Below are positions 9,014 to 17,457 of a stretch of 64,000 nt of DNA, one piece after another. The stretch lies in assembly GCA_963702765.1 (NCBI GenBank), contig CAVPEB010000054.1:85810-149809 (forward strand). Reading direction: 5' to 3'. Position numbers and translations under genes: made by a program. The notes under the pieces were generated by a model that worked only from the letters and a program-made list of their open reading frames with translations, ran no database searches and had not been told where the DNA came from. This stretch comes from DATMNR01 sp963702765. GTDB taxonomy: Bacteria; Chloroflexota; Ktedonobacteria; Ktedonobacterales; Ktedonobacteraceae. Each line of letters begins with the position of its first letter. The first letter of the stretch is position 1.

Positions 9014-10099
9014 TTGCAAGAACATAAAGATCAAAGTCCGCACGAGCATGCTCATCATATTCATGAACATGATAAGCATGACCACGATCACGAACATGAC
9101 CATAATCATGGTGAACATGAACATGATGAAAAAGGCCATGGACACGAGCATGGGAAAGTGGATGCAGATCTCTATGGTAACCGTGCAGGCCTACGCGCTG
9201 TACAAATTTCTACAGCAGGTATGTTGCTCGTTGCAGTAATTCAATTTGCAATAGCCTGGATTGGTGGCAGTGCCGGACTTTTCGCTGATGCTCTACACAA
9301 CTTTGGAGATGTTTTTACTACCATTGCCCTCTGGATTGCTTTTGTAATCTCCAATCGAGCCGCAAACCAGCGGTATACATATGGCTACTATCGTTCAGAA
9401 GATTTAGCTGGAATCTTTATTGTGCTGGTCATCATCGCCAGTGCCATTGCCAGCGCGGTGGAGTCAATACAGAAGTTGACGAGTGGTAATATACCTACCC
9501 AGATCTACTTGAGCATGGCAGCTGCATTGGTCGGTGTTGCTGGTAACGAGCTGCTAGCACAATACAAAATATCGGTTGGCAAACGAATAAATAGCGTTTC
9601 ACTTATTGCAGACGGACATCATTCACGCATTGATGGTCTTACTTCCCTGGCAGCATTTGTCGGGCTTGTTGGGGTTTTACTTGGTTTTCCAAAAGCCGAC
9701 CCGATTGCGGGTATTGTAATCACCATTGTGATTGTGACCGTCGTTTTTTCAACTTCACGCAGTGTGCTACAACGCCTTCTTGATGCAGTTGATCCACACA
9801 TCGTCCCATCGATAATTACGCTCGCAAGTGCAGTGCCAGGTGTTGAACAAGTTACAGACGTGCGAGCTCGTTGGGTAGGACATACACTGCATGTTGTCAT
9901 GAATATAGAAGTCAATGCGCAATTAACCCTATTAAAAGCCCATGCGATTGCAGAAGAAGTACGCCACCAACTCTTTCATAATATCAAAGGTCTTGCAGAA
10001 GTGCTCATTCACACCGATCCTAGCAGCACAAGTGGCGATTATCACCAGGAATTGGCGCATCATATTCAGGAAGCGCAACGACCAATTGCCGAACGGTAA
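9014..10099 (+). CDS. Cation diffusion facilitator, probable zinc exporter
   Basis: Residues 1-50 are extremely rich in His, Asp and Glu and should form a flexible metal-binding tail. Six membrane helices follow. Helices 2 and 5 each carry the HxxxD tetrad half-site (HNFGD and HSRID) typical of Zn/H+ antiporters of the CDF family. The cytoplasmic C-terminal domain, with its dimerisation fold, is complete. The start is TTG at 9014, decided by GGAGG at 9003-9007. Expected role: efflux of zinc, possibly cadmium or cobalt, from the cytoplasm. It is monocistronic and convergent with the M20 peptidase gene. Confidence 0.92.
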   Translation: MQEHKDQSPHEHAHHIHEHDKHDHDHEHDHNHGEHEHDEKGHGHEHGKVDADLYGNRAGLRAVQISTAGMLLVAVIQFAIAWIGGSAGLFADALHNFGDVFTTIALWIAFVISNRAANQRYTYGYYRSEDLAGIFIVLVIIASAIASAVESIQKLTSGNIPTQIYLSMAAALVGVAGNELLAQYKISVGKRINSVSLIADGHHSRIDGLTSLAAFVGLVGVLLGFPKADPIAGIVITIVIVTVVFSTSRSVLQRLLDAVDPHIVPSIITLASAVPGVEQVTDVRARWVGHTLHVVMNIEVNAQLTLLKAHAIAEEVRHQLFHNIKGLAEVLIHTDPSSTSGDYHQELAHHIQEAQRPIAER

Positions 10100-10119
10100 A
10101 TAGAAATATATCGTGTTTG

Positions 10120-11493
10120 CTAGTTTCCCAACTCTGCAAATAAATAACAGCCAAAACGCACAGCTCGATCCAAATCGTCAAGTCGGATATGCTCGTTTGG
10201 AGCATGAGCGCCACAACCCCAGTAGATGGGATTGTCGGGTGCAGCAAGACCTGGCACTCCAACGTAACGGCGCAGGTCTCCCAAAAATGGAAGCGTGCCC
10301 CCGCCAATAGGCGTAATTGATGGCCGTTTATCTGCAAAAGACTCTGCAATAGTGCCAATTCGCTTCACAAAAGCATCATCGATAGGTGTAACAACTGGAT
10401 CCGCTTGCGCAAATGCAGTGACTACAATGTCGCTGTACCCAGCAGAAATAAGATGCGTTTGTAATTTTTCCAGTATATCATGAGGGTCTTGTTCAGGAAC
10501 CAGGCGAAAATCAATTTTAGCCATAGCTTTGGCAGGTAGAACAGTCTTCGAGCCTTCTCCAGTATACCCACTGACCAATCCGGCGATATTACACGTTGGG
10601 GTGAAGGCTGAACGTTTGCGAAGATCGGCGCCACTCAAATTATCTACGAAACACTCTACTTTGTAGGCTTCTCGTAGTTCTGAATCTTGATCTGGCTGAT
10701 CAGTAATAGCCAACAGTTGGGCCGCTGAAGGTGCTAAGACCGCATCGTAGAAACCCGGAATTCTGATATGGCCTTCAGGTGAGCGTAACGTTGCAAGAGC
10801 CTGAACAAGTCTCCATGCCGCACTTGGTAAAATTGGAGCTGACCCCGAATGGGCATCAATTCCTGTGCTCTGGATATCGAGTTGTACATAAAGCAGGCCC
10901 TTTGTGCCTAATCCCAAATGTGGACGATCTGTCGGATCGAAGCCAGACCCTTCCCACAAGCATCCATCAGCTTGTAGCAGTGTACTGTACGTCTTTACGA
11001 TTGCTCCAAAGTGTGGGCTACCTATCTCTTCCTCGCCTTCAATAATCCAGCGAAGGGTTATTGGTAATTCACCATAGACAGCGCGTAAGGCACGAATAGC
11101 GATCAGGCGCGATGCGATTTCAGCCTTATTATCGGAAACACCGCGAGCATAGAGTTTGCCATCGCGTACTGTTGGTTCAAATGGAGGTGAATGCCACAGT
11201 TCCAATGGTTCAGGAGGTTGAACATCGTAATGATTGTAAAGGAGTATCGTATAGTCGCTTCGACCACGTAATTCTCCATAAATGGCCGGTGGTGCGCCGT
11301 CGGCGAGGAGGCGCTGGGTTTGGAAACCAATTTCACCTAAAAGCGTCTCGACCAGATCTGCCATTTCGGCAATGCCAAGATTTTGTGCAACGACACTTGG
11401 CTGGCGACAAAGAACCTCAAGCAAGGCCTGGGCATCATTCGCATGAGCTTCTAAATATGCTGAGAGGGCAGTATCAAGTTTGGGATAAGTCAT
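10120..11493 (-). CDS. M20-family metallopeptidase (dipeptidase/carboxypeptidase-like)
   Basis: A co-catalytic zinc peptidase of the M20 family, about 457 residues. The metal ligands lie in NHYDVQ (His, Asp), EGEEEIGS (general base Glu and ligand Glu) and the C-terminal GCGAHAPNEH (His). The dimerisation lid domain sits in the middle. It probably removes a residue from short peptides or dipeptides in the cytoplasm. The ATG at 11493 has AAGGA 8 nt upstream and lies 4 bp after the dnaA stop, so the two genes are likely co-transcribed. This is an unusual partner for dnaA, which is normally followed by dnaN. Confidence 0.9.
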   Translation of the reverse strand: MTYPKLDTALSAYLEAHANDAQALLEVLCRQPSVVAQNLGIAEMADLVETLLGEIGFQTQRLLADGAPPAIYGELRGRSDYTILLYNHYDVQPPEPLELWHSPPFEPTVRDGKLYARGVSDNKAEIASRLIAIRALRAVYGELPITLRWIIEGEEEIGSPHFGAIVKTYSTLLQADGCLWEGSGFDPTDRPHLGLGTKGLLYVQLDIQSTGIDAHSGSAPILPSAAWRLVQALATLRSPEGHIRIPGFYDAVLAPSAAQLLAITDQPDQDSELREAYKVECFVDNLSGADLRKRSAFTPTCNIAGLVSGYTGEGSKTVLPAKAMAKIDFRLVPEQDPHDILEKLQTHLISAGYSDIVVTAFAQADPVVTPIDDAFVKRIGTIAESFADKRPSITPIGGGTLPFLGDLRRYVGVPGLAAPDNPIYWGCGAHAPNEHIRLDDLDRAVRFGCYLFAELGN

Positions 11494-11497
11494 ATCG

Positions 11498-13057
11498 TCA
11501 TTCCTTACTCTGAAGTGATTCAAGCACGGCGGCAATTTCGCGACGGACGTTGTCATTATTCGCTACTTGACCCTGAATTTTTTCCCATCCATGCATAACT
11601 GTTGTATGATCTCGCCCGCCGAGTTCCATACCAATTTGAAGCAAGGAAGCTGATGTTTCCTGGCGCATCAAATACATGGCCACTTGACGAGGCCATACGA
11701 TCTCTCGATCGCGCTGTTTACCACGAATTCGTTCAATATCAACATTATAATAGCGGCAAACGCCCTCTAAAACTTCTGTAGGAGTCAAATTTGAGGGAAT
11801 TCTACTTTCGCTATAAATATGCTCAAGCGCCTGCGCGGCCAGACTCACCGAAAGCGCCGCATCGTGCAAGGTTGCATAAGCTATCACACGATTGAGAGCT
11901 CCTTCTAGCTCTCGCACACTACTACATTCAGGACGAGCTACGAATTCGATAACCGAAGCTGGAACTGCAAAGCGTAATGACTCTGCTTTGGATCGCAGTA
12001 TAGCAAGGCGATGCTCATATTCTGGTGGCTGAATATCTGCTAGAAGACCCCATTCAAAACGTGATCTTAGGCGATCTTGTAGACTATGAATCGCCTTTGG
12101 TGGGCGATCACTTGAGACCACAATTTGTTTATTGGCATCATGTAAAGTATTAAAGGTGTGAAAAAACTCTTCTTCAGTTGACTCTTTCCCGGCGATGAAC
12201 TGAATATCATCAACGAGCAGGATATCTATCTGTCGGTACTTTGCACGGAATTCTTCAGTTTGCTGAAATCGAATTGCATTAATGATTTCGTTAGTAAACT
12301 TTTCAGAAGTTACGTAAAGTACATTCAAACCTGCGGATTCGCCAACATGCCCGATTGCATGCAGTAAATGGGTTTTACCAAGGCCGACGCCACCATAAAA
12401 AAAGAGTGGATTATATACACTACCAGGATTCTCAGCAACTGCAAGGGAAGCAGCGTGGGCTAATTGATTTGATTTACCCATTATGAATGAACTGAAGGTA
12501 TAGCGAGGATTAAGCAAGCCCTCTCCACCTAATGGCAACAATCCTGGCTGCGCATTTCTGGAAACATGAGATGGTTTTCTCGAGCCAATATAGCGATCGT
12601 ATTCCTCAATTGAGGATTCATTTATTTCAACTCGTCGATGCGCTGCAGCGTGAGGCGCAGTGGGTTCAATTGAGTTTTTCGACGCCACATTAGCATCGAA
12701 CCTGGATTTTTCGCGTTGCAATGGTGTTAGTCGACTTTTGGGAAGACGATATCCCCGCTTAGGCGAAACAAAAGGCGCATCTTCTATAGAATTGCTTGGT
12801 TGGTCAGGATTCTCCCTGGCTACGACAAAACGGACCTCCACCGGCCTTGCAGTAACTTCTGATAAGATTGAACGAATCAGATCAAGAAAACGTCCTTCCA
12901 GGTGAGCCTTGGCAAATGTCGTTGGTACACGCACCACGAAGACGCCATCCTGGAAGGAAATGGCAGCAGTGCCCTGAAACCATGTTGTAAATACGGCTGG
13001 CGAAACTCTTGATTGCACTTTTTCTATGGTTGTTTGCCAGATTTGTTTTGCATTCAA
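11498..13057 (-). CDS. dnaA: Replication initiator DnaA
   Basis: All four DnaA domains are visible: an N-terminal DnaB-interaction domain (1-80), a long variable linker (85-175), an AAA+ domain with Walker A GGVGLGKTH (222-230) and Walker B LLVDDIQF, and a C-terminal helix-turn-helix with the signature GGRDHTTVMHG that reads DnaA boxes. The length, 519 residues, is slightly above the family norm. Translation starts at a TTG (13057), with GAGAGG about 9 nt upstream lying inside a small palindrome. The neighbour is an M20 peptidase, not dnaN, and no DnaA boxes lie upstream. This copy may be away from the origin or be a second dnaA. Confidence 0.95.
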   Translation of the reverse strand: MNAKQIWQTTIEKVQSRVSPAVFTTWFQGTAAISFQDGVFVVRVPTTFAKAHLEGRFLDLIRSILSEVTARPVEVRFVVARENPDQPSNSIEDAPFVSPKRGYRLPKSRLTPLQREKSRFDANVASKNSIEPTAPHAAAHRRVEINESSIEEYDRYIGSRKPSHVSRNAQPGLLPLGGEGLLNPRYTFSSFIMGKSNQLAHAASLAVAENPGSVYNPLFFYGGVGLGKTHLLHAIGHVGESAGLNVLYVTSEKFTNEIINAIRFQQTEEFRAKYRQIDILLVDDIQFIAGKESTEEEFFHTFNTLHDANKQIVVSSDRPPKAIHSLQDRLRSRFEWGLLADIQPPEYEHRLAILRSKAESLRFAVPASVIEFVARPECSSVRELEGALNRVIAYATLHDAALSVSLAAQALEHIYSESRIPSNLTPTEVLEGVCRYYNVDIERIRGKQRDREIVWPRQVAMYLMRQETSASLLQIGMELGGRDHTTVMHGWEKIQGQVANNDNVRREIAAVLESLQSKE

Positions 13058-13062
13058 ATGCT

Positions 13063-13079
13063 ATTACCTCTCAGGTAAT
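13063..13079 (-). promoter_or_regulatory. Palindrome covering the dnaA ribosome-binding site
   Basis: ATTACCT-CTC-AGGTAAT is a perfect 7-bp inverted repeat that contains the GAGAGG ribosome site of dnaA. It could form an RNA hairpin that masks the site or act as a DNA operator. Confidence 0.4.
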
Positions 13080-13444
13080 GTTCGTAATCAATATATCGAT
13101 AACCTCAAGCGTTTTTAATTTGAAGATAGTAGGCACTGTACTTTTTAAGACGGTTATCATGCATAAAAATAGGTATAATAGACTAATTTCTTATACGAGT
13201 TAATACAGAACGGACTGGCTATCCGTTTACATTTCAATGATGCAGTGGGTAATAGTAGCATTAAATCAAAACGCTGTAAAGTCCTTTTTTGGTTGAAATG
13301 TGAGAACTATTTCATAGGAAAATCTTTTCATTTACTATATACTAAGCGAAAAGAACACATGAATATACTGCTTTCTTATGAAAGTTCGCTATGTTCGCGC
13401 CATTCGTAACTTTCCAGATGAATGAACTGGATACAGGAGATTAT
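13080..13444. other. Intergenic region between dnaA and a lipoprotein gene
   Basis: About 365 bp, AT-rich, with divergent genes on both sides, so it must hold both promoters. A TATAAT at 13174-13179 lacks a matching -35 box. I found no TTATCCACA-type DnaA boxes, no AT-rich 13-mer repeats and no strong hairpin, so I do not call it an origin. Confidence 0.6.
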
Positions 13445-14257
13445 ATGTTTGTGTCACGGATATTGTCTTATATAAAACACTCGTCAGGTAGAAGTGTGTG
13501 CTTCCTCTTAACTACTTGTCTTTTACTATCGAATGTATTTCTAGCTGCCTGTTCACCCTCATTACCATTTAGCAGTAGACCAGGCTCATCTACTGCGACG
13601 ACATCGCCATCTGAGTTGACTCTTGTTCAACTTCGTTGGTGCGGTAAACCATCGATGCTGTTTCGGGACGAAGGGGCTATAACTCCCACTGCGACTTCTA
13701 CTGCCGTTCCAGGAGTAACACCAAGTACTACCTCCACAAGTACGGTAACGCCTGGCGTAACTTCTACACCTACCGTAGGGAGTGCCGAAACTCCCACCGC
13801 AACTGTGTTACCTGGGGCACCTAGAACAATCACAGATTGGTCTGAGGTTGAAGCAGGCCTTGGCTTTACTGTCTACTTGCCGGCAAAACTCCTTGCAGGA
13901 ACATGTCTGGTCAATGCCCAGGCGACGATACACGATCCAATCATTGGAGGCAGTTTTACAGTTGGCTATTTGCTACCTGATCATAGTGCGCTATCACTTT
14001 CCGAAGCGCCATTGATCTCGCAAAATACGGCATTTCAATGTAATCCATCGAATGTCACTACGCCTCAAGCTACCAATACACCCAGGACTGGAACACCCAT
14101 CGCTTCTCCAGGTACAACACCGGAGGTGCCTCTTTTATTATGTTCCGGAGCAAAAGGCTCGACGAATGTTGTCATGTCTGCGCGAGGGAATTCAGATCAC
14201 TTGCAACAGATCTTTCAAAATTTACAACCGAATATATCCTGGATACCTGCCTCATAA
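13445..14257 (+). CDS. Threonine-rich lipoprotein of unknown function
   Basis: A lipoprotein signal peptide with lipobox LAAC leads to a low-complexity Thr/Ser/Pro spacer (about 30-125). A globular domain of about 130 residues follows, containing three cysteines. The ATG at 13445 is chosen for its AGGAG site 6 nt upstream; a reading from 13391 would place the signal peptide internally. Domain and function are not recognised. The C-terminal half alternates hydrophobic strands like DUF4367-type exported domains, but I cannot confirm this. Confidence 0.75.
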   Translation: MFVSRILSYIKHSSGRSVCFLLTTCLLLSNVFLAACSPSLPFSSRPGSSTATTSPSELTLVQLRWCGKPSMLFRDEGAITPTATSTAVPGVTPSTTSTSTVTPGVTSTPTVGSAETPTATVLPGAPRTITDWSEVEAGLGFTVYLPAKLLAGTCLVNAQATIHDPIIGGSFTVGYLLPDHSALSLSEAPLISQNTAFQCNPSNVTTPQATNTPRTGTPIASPGTTPEVPLLLCSGAKGSTNVVMSARGNSDHLQQIFQNLQPNISWIPAS

Positions 14258-14444
14258 GTGAGAGGTTTAGTGTTGAGTGCGTGAGTAGGAAGTACTTTAG
14301 TACTCATAGGTCTAAGGTGACTCAAATTCTGGGTTCGTGGAGCGTTTTCCTGGACATAGCCCTGAAGAACACCTTATAATTCTGGTCCTATCTAAGTTGT
14401 AACTGTAGTTTTGTACGTTATATTGTTGTTCGTCGTAATTCACT

Positions 14445-14473
14445 CGACGCTCTACATCTGATTCTGATATAAT
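14445..14473 (+). promoter_or_regulatory. Probable sigma-70 promoter
   Basis: TCGACG (14445-14450, four of six matches) and TATAAT (14468-14473) stand 17 bp apart and 65 bp upstream of the FHA gene start. The region 14258-14444 holds no other gene. Confidence 0.5.
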
Positions 14474-14537
14474 GGCATAGGTTTGCGAGTAGTACGCATT
14501 TCAATTCAACATGCCAGCAAAGGGAGGAATGTCAATA

Positions 14538-15929
14538 ATGGATAAATGCCCCTACTGTAGCGCTGAGACTCGGCCTGGAGATAACTTTTGCTTGAACTGT
14601 GGCAATCGTCTGGTTCCTTCAACTCCCTCGCCGCAACAGGCTCAACCAGCCTTTGGAGACGCTACGCTTCCAGCTTCTGAGGATTGGGTGCCGCCCATCC
14701 CTGAAACTTCACCCTCTCCCCAAGGGAGTGAATGGCAAGAAGATGATAATCTAATGACCATCGCCAATACAAGCATGGAGCCACCTGCATCACCTGTTGA
14801 GACTTCAGCCGCTACCGCTTTCGCTGCTCCAGTTGCACAGGCCGTCTTGGACAAAGTTGAAAACCCCGCACATCTGATTTTACGAACTGATACCGGTGAG
14901 GTTTTGCAAGAATATCCCCTTGAGAAGGCCGAAACCAGCATTGGTCGTGCTCCTACCAGCGACATATTACTTTCTAAAGATAAACTCACTTCGCGTCGCC
15001 ATGCGACAGTCAAGTATGAAGACGGCAATTACGTTATTCTTGACGAGCGTAGCGCCAATGGGACATTCGTAAATGGACAACAGCTTGAAGAGATGGTTCC
15101 TCGCACGCTTCATGATGGGGATCATATTGGCATCGGAGAGCATGAACTTGTATTTCAGGCTTATCAGTCTGCATCGTCAGGGGTAGATATTGAAAGCATG
15201 CCGACTGTTGCTGTTAGCCCATCTGCCGTCGCCGATATCACCTATCGGACCCGTGAAGATGATTTATTAACGGCAGCATCCGATGATGATTTTAGTACAC
15301 GTTCCATGAATGGTAGTGATTCGTCAGTCAGTTCTGAGGCTGAAGTAGAACCTGTAACTCCATCTACTTCGAACGATGTTGCTCCTGCAAGTGTTGCTCA
15401 AGTGGAAGAACCTGCTGAACCAGTTGTTCCAGCAGTTCCCGCTGTTGCAGCAGTTCCTACAACTTCCACAATTTCGGATTCCGCCTCGGGAGTTACTTTC
15501 AGTCGGCTCACAAATTTGCCACAGCCTACAATTCCTGATGTAGCTCCATTGATGGCTGCTCTTGCTACCCTGGATGGACAGGTATCTTCTTTGCAAGACC
15601 AACTCAGTGCTACTCAAGAAGCTGTGCGCAATCACGAAGCAGACATTGCTCAAACTAGTAATCAACTTCGTGAGGGTGTGCGACGTGTATCCGAACGTAT
15701 GGATAACACTATAGCTGATGTAGCACGAAATCGAGAGCAATTGGCGTGGACCGAACTGATTCAATTAATGGAAGACGTCATGAATAACCCTCGCGATATC
15801 GAGTATGTGACCAAACTCGCTCGTAAGGCTCGAGAGTTAAACAAAGTATTCCAGATTCATCAAAACGTACTGAACACTCTGGCAGAATGTACAAGCCTCT
15901 TGCGCAGTCTGCTTGGAGAAGATAAATAA
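14538..15929 (+). CDS. Zinc-ribbon FHA-domain protein with C-terminal coiled coil
   Basis: An N-terminal zinc ribbon (CPYC, CLNC) precedes an acidic linker. An FHA domain at about residues 115-205 shows the phosphothreonine-binding residues: GR in SIGRAPTSD, SRRH and NGTFVNG. Ala/Val/Pro-rich linkers lead to a C-terminal coiled coil (about 335-410) and a short helical end. FHA domains bind phospho-Thr, so this is likely an adaptor for Ser/Thr kinase signalling. The ATG at 14538 (GGGAGG 10 nt upstream) is preferred over ATGs at 14511 and 14529. It is probably followed by read-through into the oxidoreductase gene. Confidence 0.88.
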   Translation: MDKCPYCSAETRPGDNFCLNCGNRLVPSTPSPQQAQPAFGDATLPASEDWVPPIPETSPSPQGSEWQEDDNLMTIANTSMEPPASPVETSAATAFAAPVAQAVLDKVENPAHLILRTDTGEVLQEYPLEKAETSIGRAPTSDILLSKDKLTSRRHATVKYEDGNYVILDERSANGTFVNGQQLEEMVPRTLHDGDHIGIGEHELVFQAYQSASSGVDIESMPTVAVSPSAVADITYRTREDDLLTAASDDDFSTRSMNGSDSSVSSEAEVEPVTPSTSNDVAPASVAQVEEPAEPVVPAVPAVAAVPTTSTISDSASGVTFSRLTNLPQPTIPDVAPLMAALATLDGQVSSLQDQLSATQEAVRNHEADIAQTSNQLREGVRRVSERMDNTIADVARNREQLAWTELIQLMEDVMNNPRDIEYVTKLARKARELNKVFQIHQNVLNTLAECTSLLRSLLGEDK

Positions 15930-15959
15930 CTTGTGGGTCACCACTACGTATCCCCTTAT

Positions 15960-15993
15960 CTTGCAGGGTAATCCTGGTGGATATCCCTGCAAG
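15960..15993 (+). terminator. Hairpin between FHA and oxidoreductase genes
   Basis: Nine-bp arms CTTGCAGGG/CCCTGCAAG enclose the GTG candidate start at 15977 and are followed by GGTTTTA. It could be a weak terminator or an attenuator on the downstream gene. Confidence 0.45.
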
Positions 15994-17449
15994 GGTTTTA
16001 CCGGACAATTTCATGCATGAACAACACTATGATGTGATCATCATTGGGGCGGGGTTGGGGGGTCTCCTTAGTGCGGCACAGTTAGTACAACGGGGCAAAA
16101 GAGTTGCAATAGTAGAGCGACTTCCACATAGCGGTGGGCGATTTACAGCAAAAACATTTCAGGGCGCCCAGATTAGCACGGGCGCTGTACACTTAATTCC
16201 TTTCGGAAGTAGCGGTGTTCTGGCACGCATGCTGAGTCGTCTGCGTGTGCCACACCGCTTTTTTGATGCTGATGTATTCGGTTCATTTTACGTCCATGGT
16301 AAGCAGATTCGCTCGCGCGGCATACTTGGGCTTATCAAAGTTTTTGGTCCTCGCCAGTTCTTCTGGTTCACACGCATTGGCTATTTAATGTTCTTTCGCA
16401 GCCTCCCAAAAGAACAACGTGGCTTGCCTTTCGACCAATGGCTCGAGTACCACATTGATGTAAAACGAAACCCCGAACTCACTGCTTTTTTCACAAGTAT
16501 CTCTCGCTTTGCCCTGAGTTTGGAACTTCATCAGATAAGCACAGAAGAAGTTATTAAAACAACGAAGCATATGTTTCGTTTTGGTGCTCCCGCTATAGTA
16601 GAAGGTGGTTGTGGTGCTTTGACGAAAGAGTTAGAGCAATATGTTCTTGAACGCGGAGGCGATCTTCACCTCTATCACGATGTATTGCAAATTTTACGGG
16701 AAGATAATCAGGTGATAGGTGTGCGCGCTCGTGATAAGGCGAAGAGCGAGGAATCGCTCTTTCTAGCGCCACTTGTTGTCAGTGACATTGGTCCGCGCTC
16801 AACAGATGCTTTGCTTCAAAATCGACAGATCACACAGTCCGAGGTACTGAAACAACAAGGCAAGTACTCGATTGATTCAGAACCTCTCCCTGAAGCGATT
16901 GGATTGAAAGTGCATGTGTTAAGTGATGTTTCTCTAATTCCGCACAAAGGCATTATGTATTGCCTGGATACACAGCGTATTGCAGGTATGGTACAGCCAA
17001 CAAACTTTGATCCTGGCCTGGCTCCAGATGGAAAGCATTTACTTATCAGTCACCAGGTCATTCAGAGTGGAGACATCGAAGACGAAAAGAGATTGGCCAT
17101 TGCCGACTTGCGCAAGATGTTCGGAGAAACATTTGAAAAACATTGCCGTATTCTCACCATGAGCGCCTATCGTGGAGAATGGCCGGTGAACCGCATAGCA
17201 CAGGGTGCTGACCTACCATCTAGTACACCTGTGCAGGGTCTTTATTTAGTAGGGGATGCTGTAAAGCCTTCGGGCTATCTCATGGTCGAAGGTGTTGCGC
17301 AGAGCGTTAATCATTTTCTTGACATTCTCGAAAGTACCGAGAATGATGGAACCCAATCTCCTGCCCATAACAATGTTATTTCGCCGCCCTCACGTCTGAA
17401 TGCTTTTCGTTGGTTATGGGAGGCACCTGGAAATGCTAGAAAATCCTAA
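15977..17449 (+). CDS. FAD-dependent oxidoreductase, phytoene-desaturase/amine-oxidase type
   Basis: A Rossmann dinucleotide-binding motif IIGAGLGGL lies near the N-terminus, followed by the ER..SGGR segment. The C-terminal FAD motif GLYLVGDAVKPSGYLMVEG closes the fold. Length (490) and layout match phytoene desaturase and related NAD(P)/FAD oxidoreductases, but the substrate is unknown. A GTG start at 15977 has AGGG about 8 nt upstream. An ATG at 16013 is the alternative and would place the hairpin at 15960 wholly in the leader. The stop codon overlaps the ribosome site of the following MurA-like gene, which starts 8 bp later, so the two are translated from one message. Confidence 0.85.
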   Translation: MDIPARVLPDNFMHEQHYDVIIIGAGLGGLLSAAQLVQRGKRVAIVERLPHSGGRFTAKTFQGAQISTGAVHLIPFGSSGVLARMLSRLRVPHRFFDADVFGSFYVHGKQIRSRGILGLIKVFGPRQFFWFTRIGYLMFFRSLPKEQRGLPFDQWLEYHIDVKRNPELTAFFTSISRFALSLELHQISTEEVIKTTKHMFRFGAPAIVEGGCGALTKELEQYVLERGGDLHLYHDVLQILREDNQVIGVRARDKAKSEESLFLAPLVVSDIGPRSTDALLQNRQITQSEVLKQQGKYSIDSEPLPEAIGLKVHVLSDVSLIPHKGIMYCLDTQRIAGMVQPTNFDPGLAPDGKHLLISHQVIQSGDIEDEKRLAIADLRKMFGETFEKHCRILTMSAYRGEWPVNRIAQGADLPSSTPVQGLYLVGDAVKPSGYLMVEGVAQSVNHFLDILESTENDGTQSPAHNNVISPPSRLNAFRWLWEAPGNARKS

Positions 17450-17457
17450 GGATATTC

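Noticed and set aside
13058..13444. Replication origin next to dnaA
   Set aside because: No DnaA boxes of the TTATCCACA type and no AT-rich repeat set were seen.
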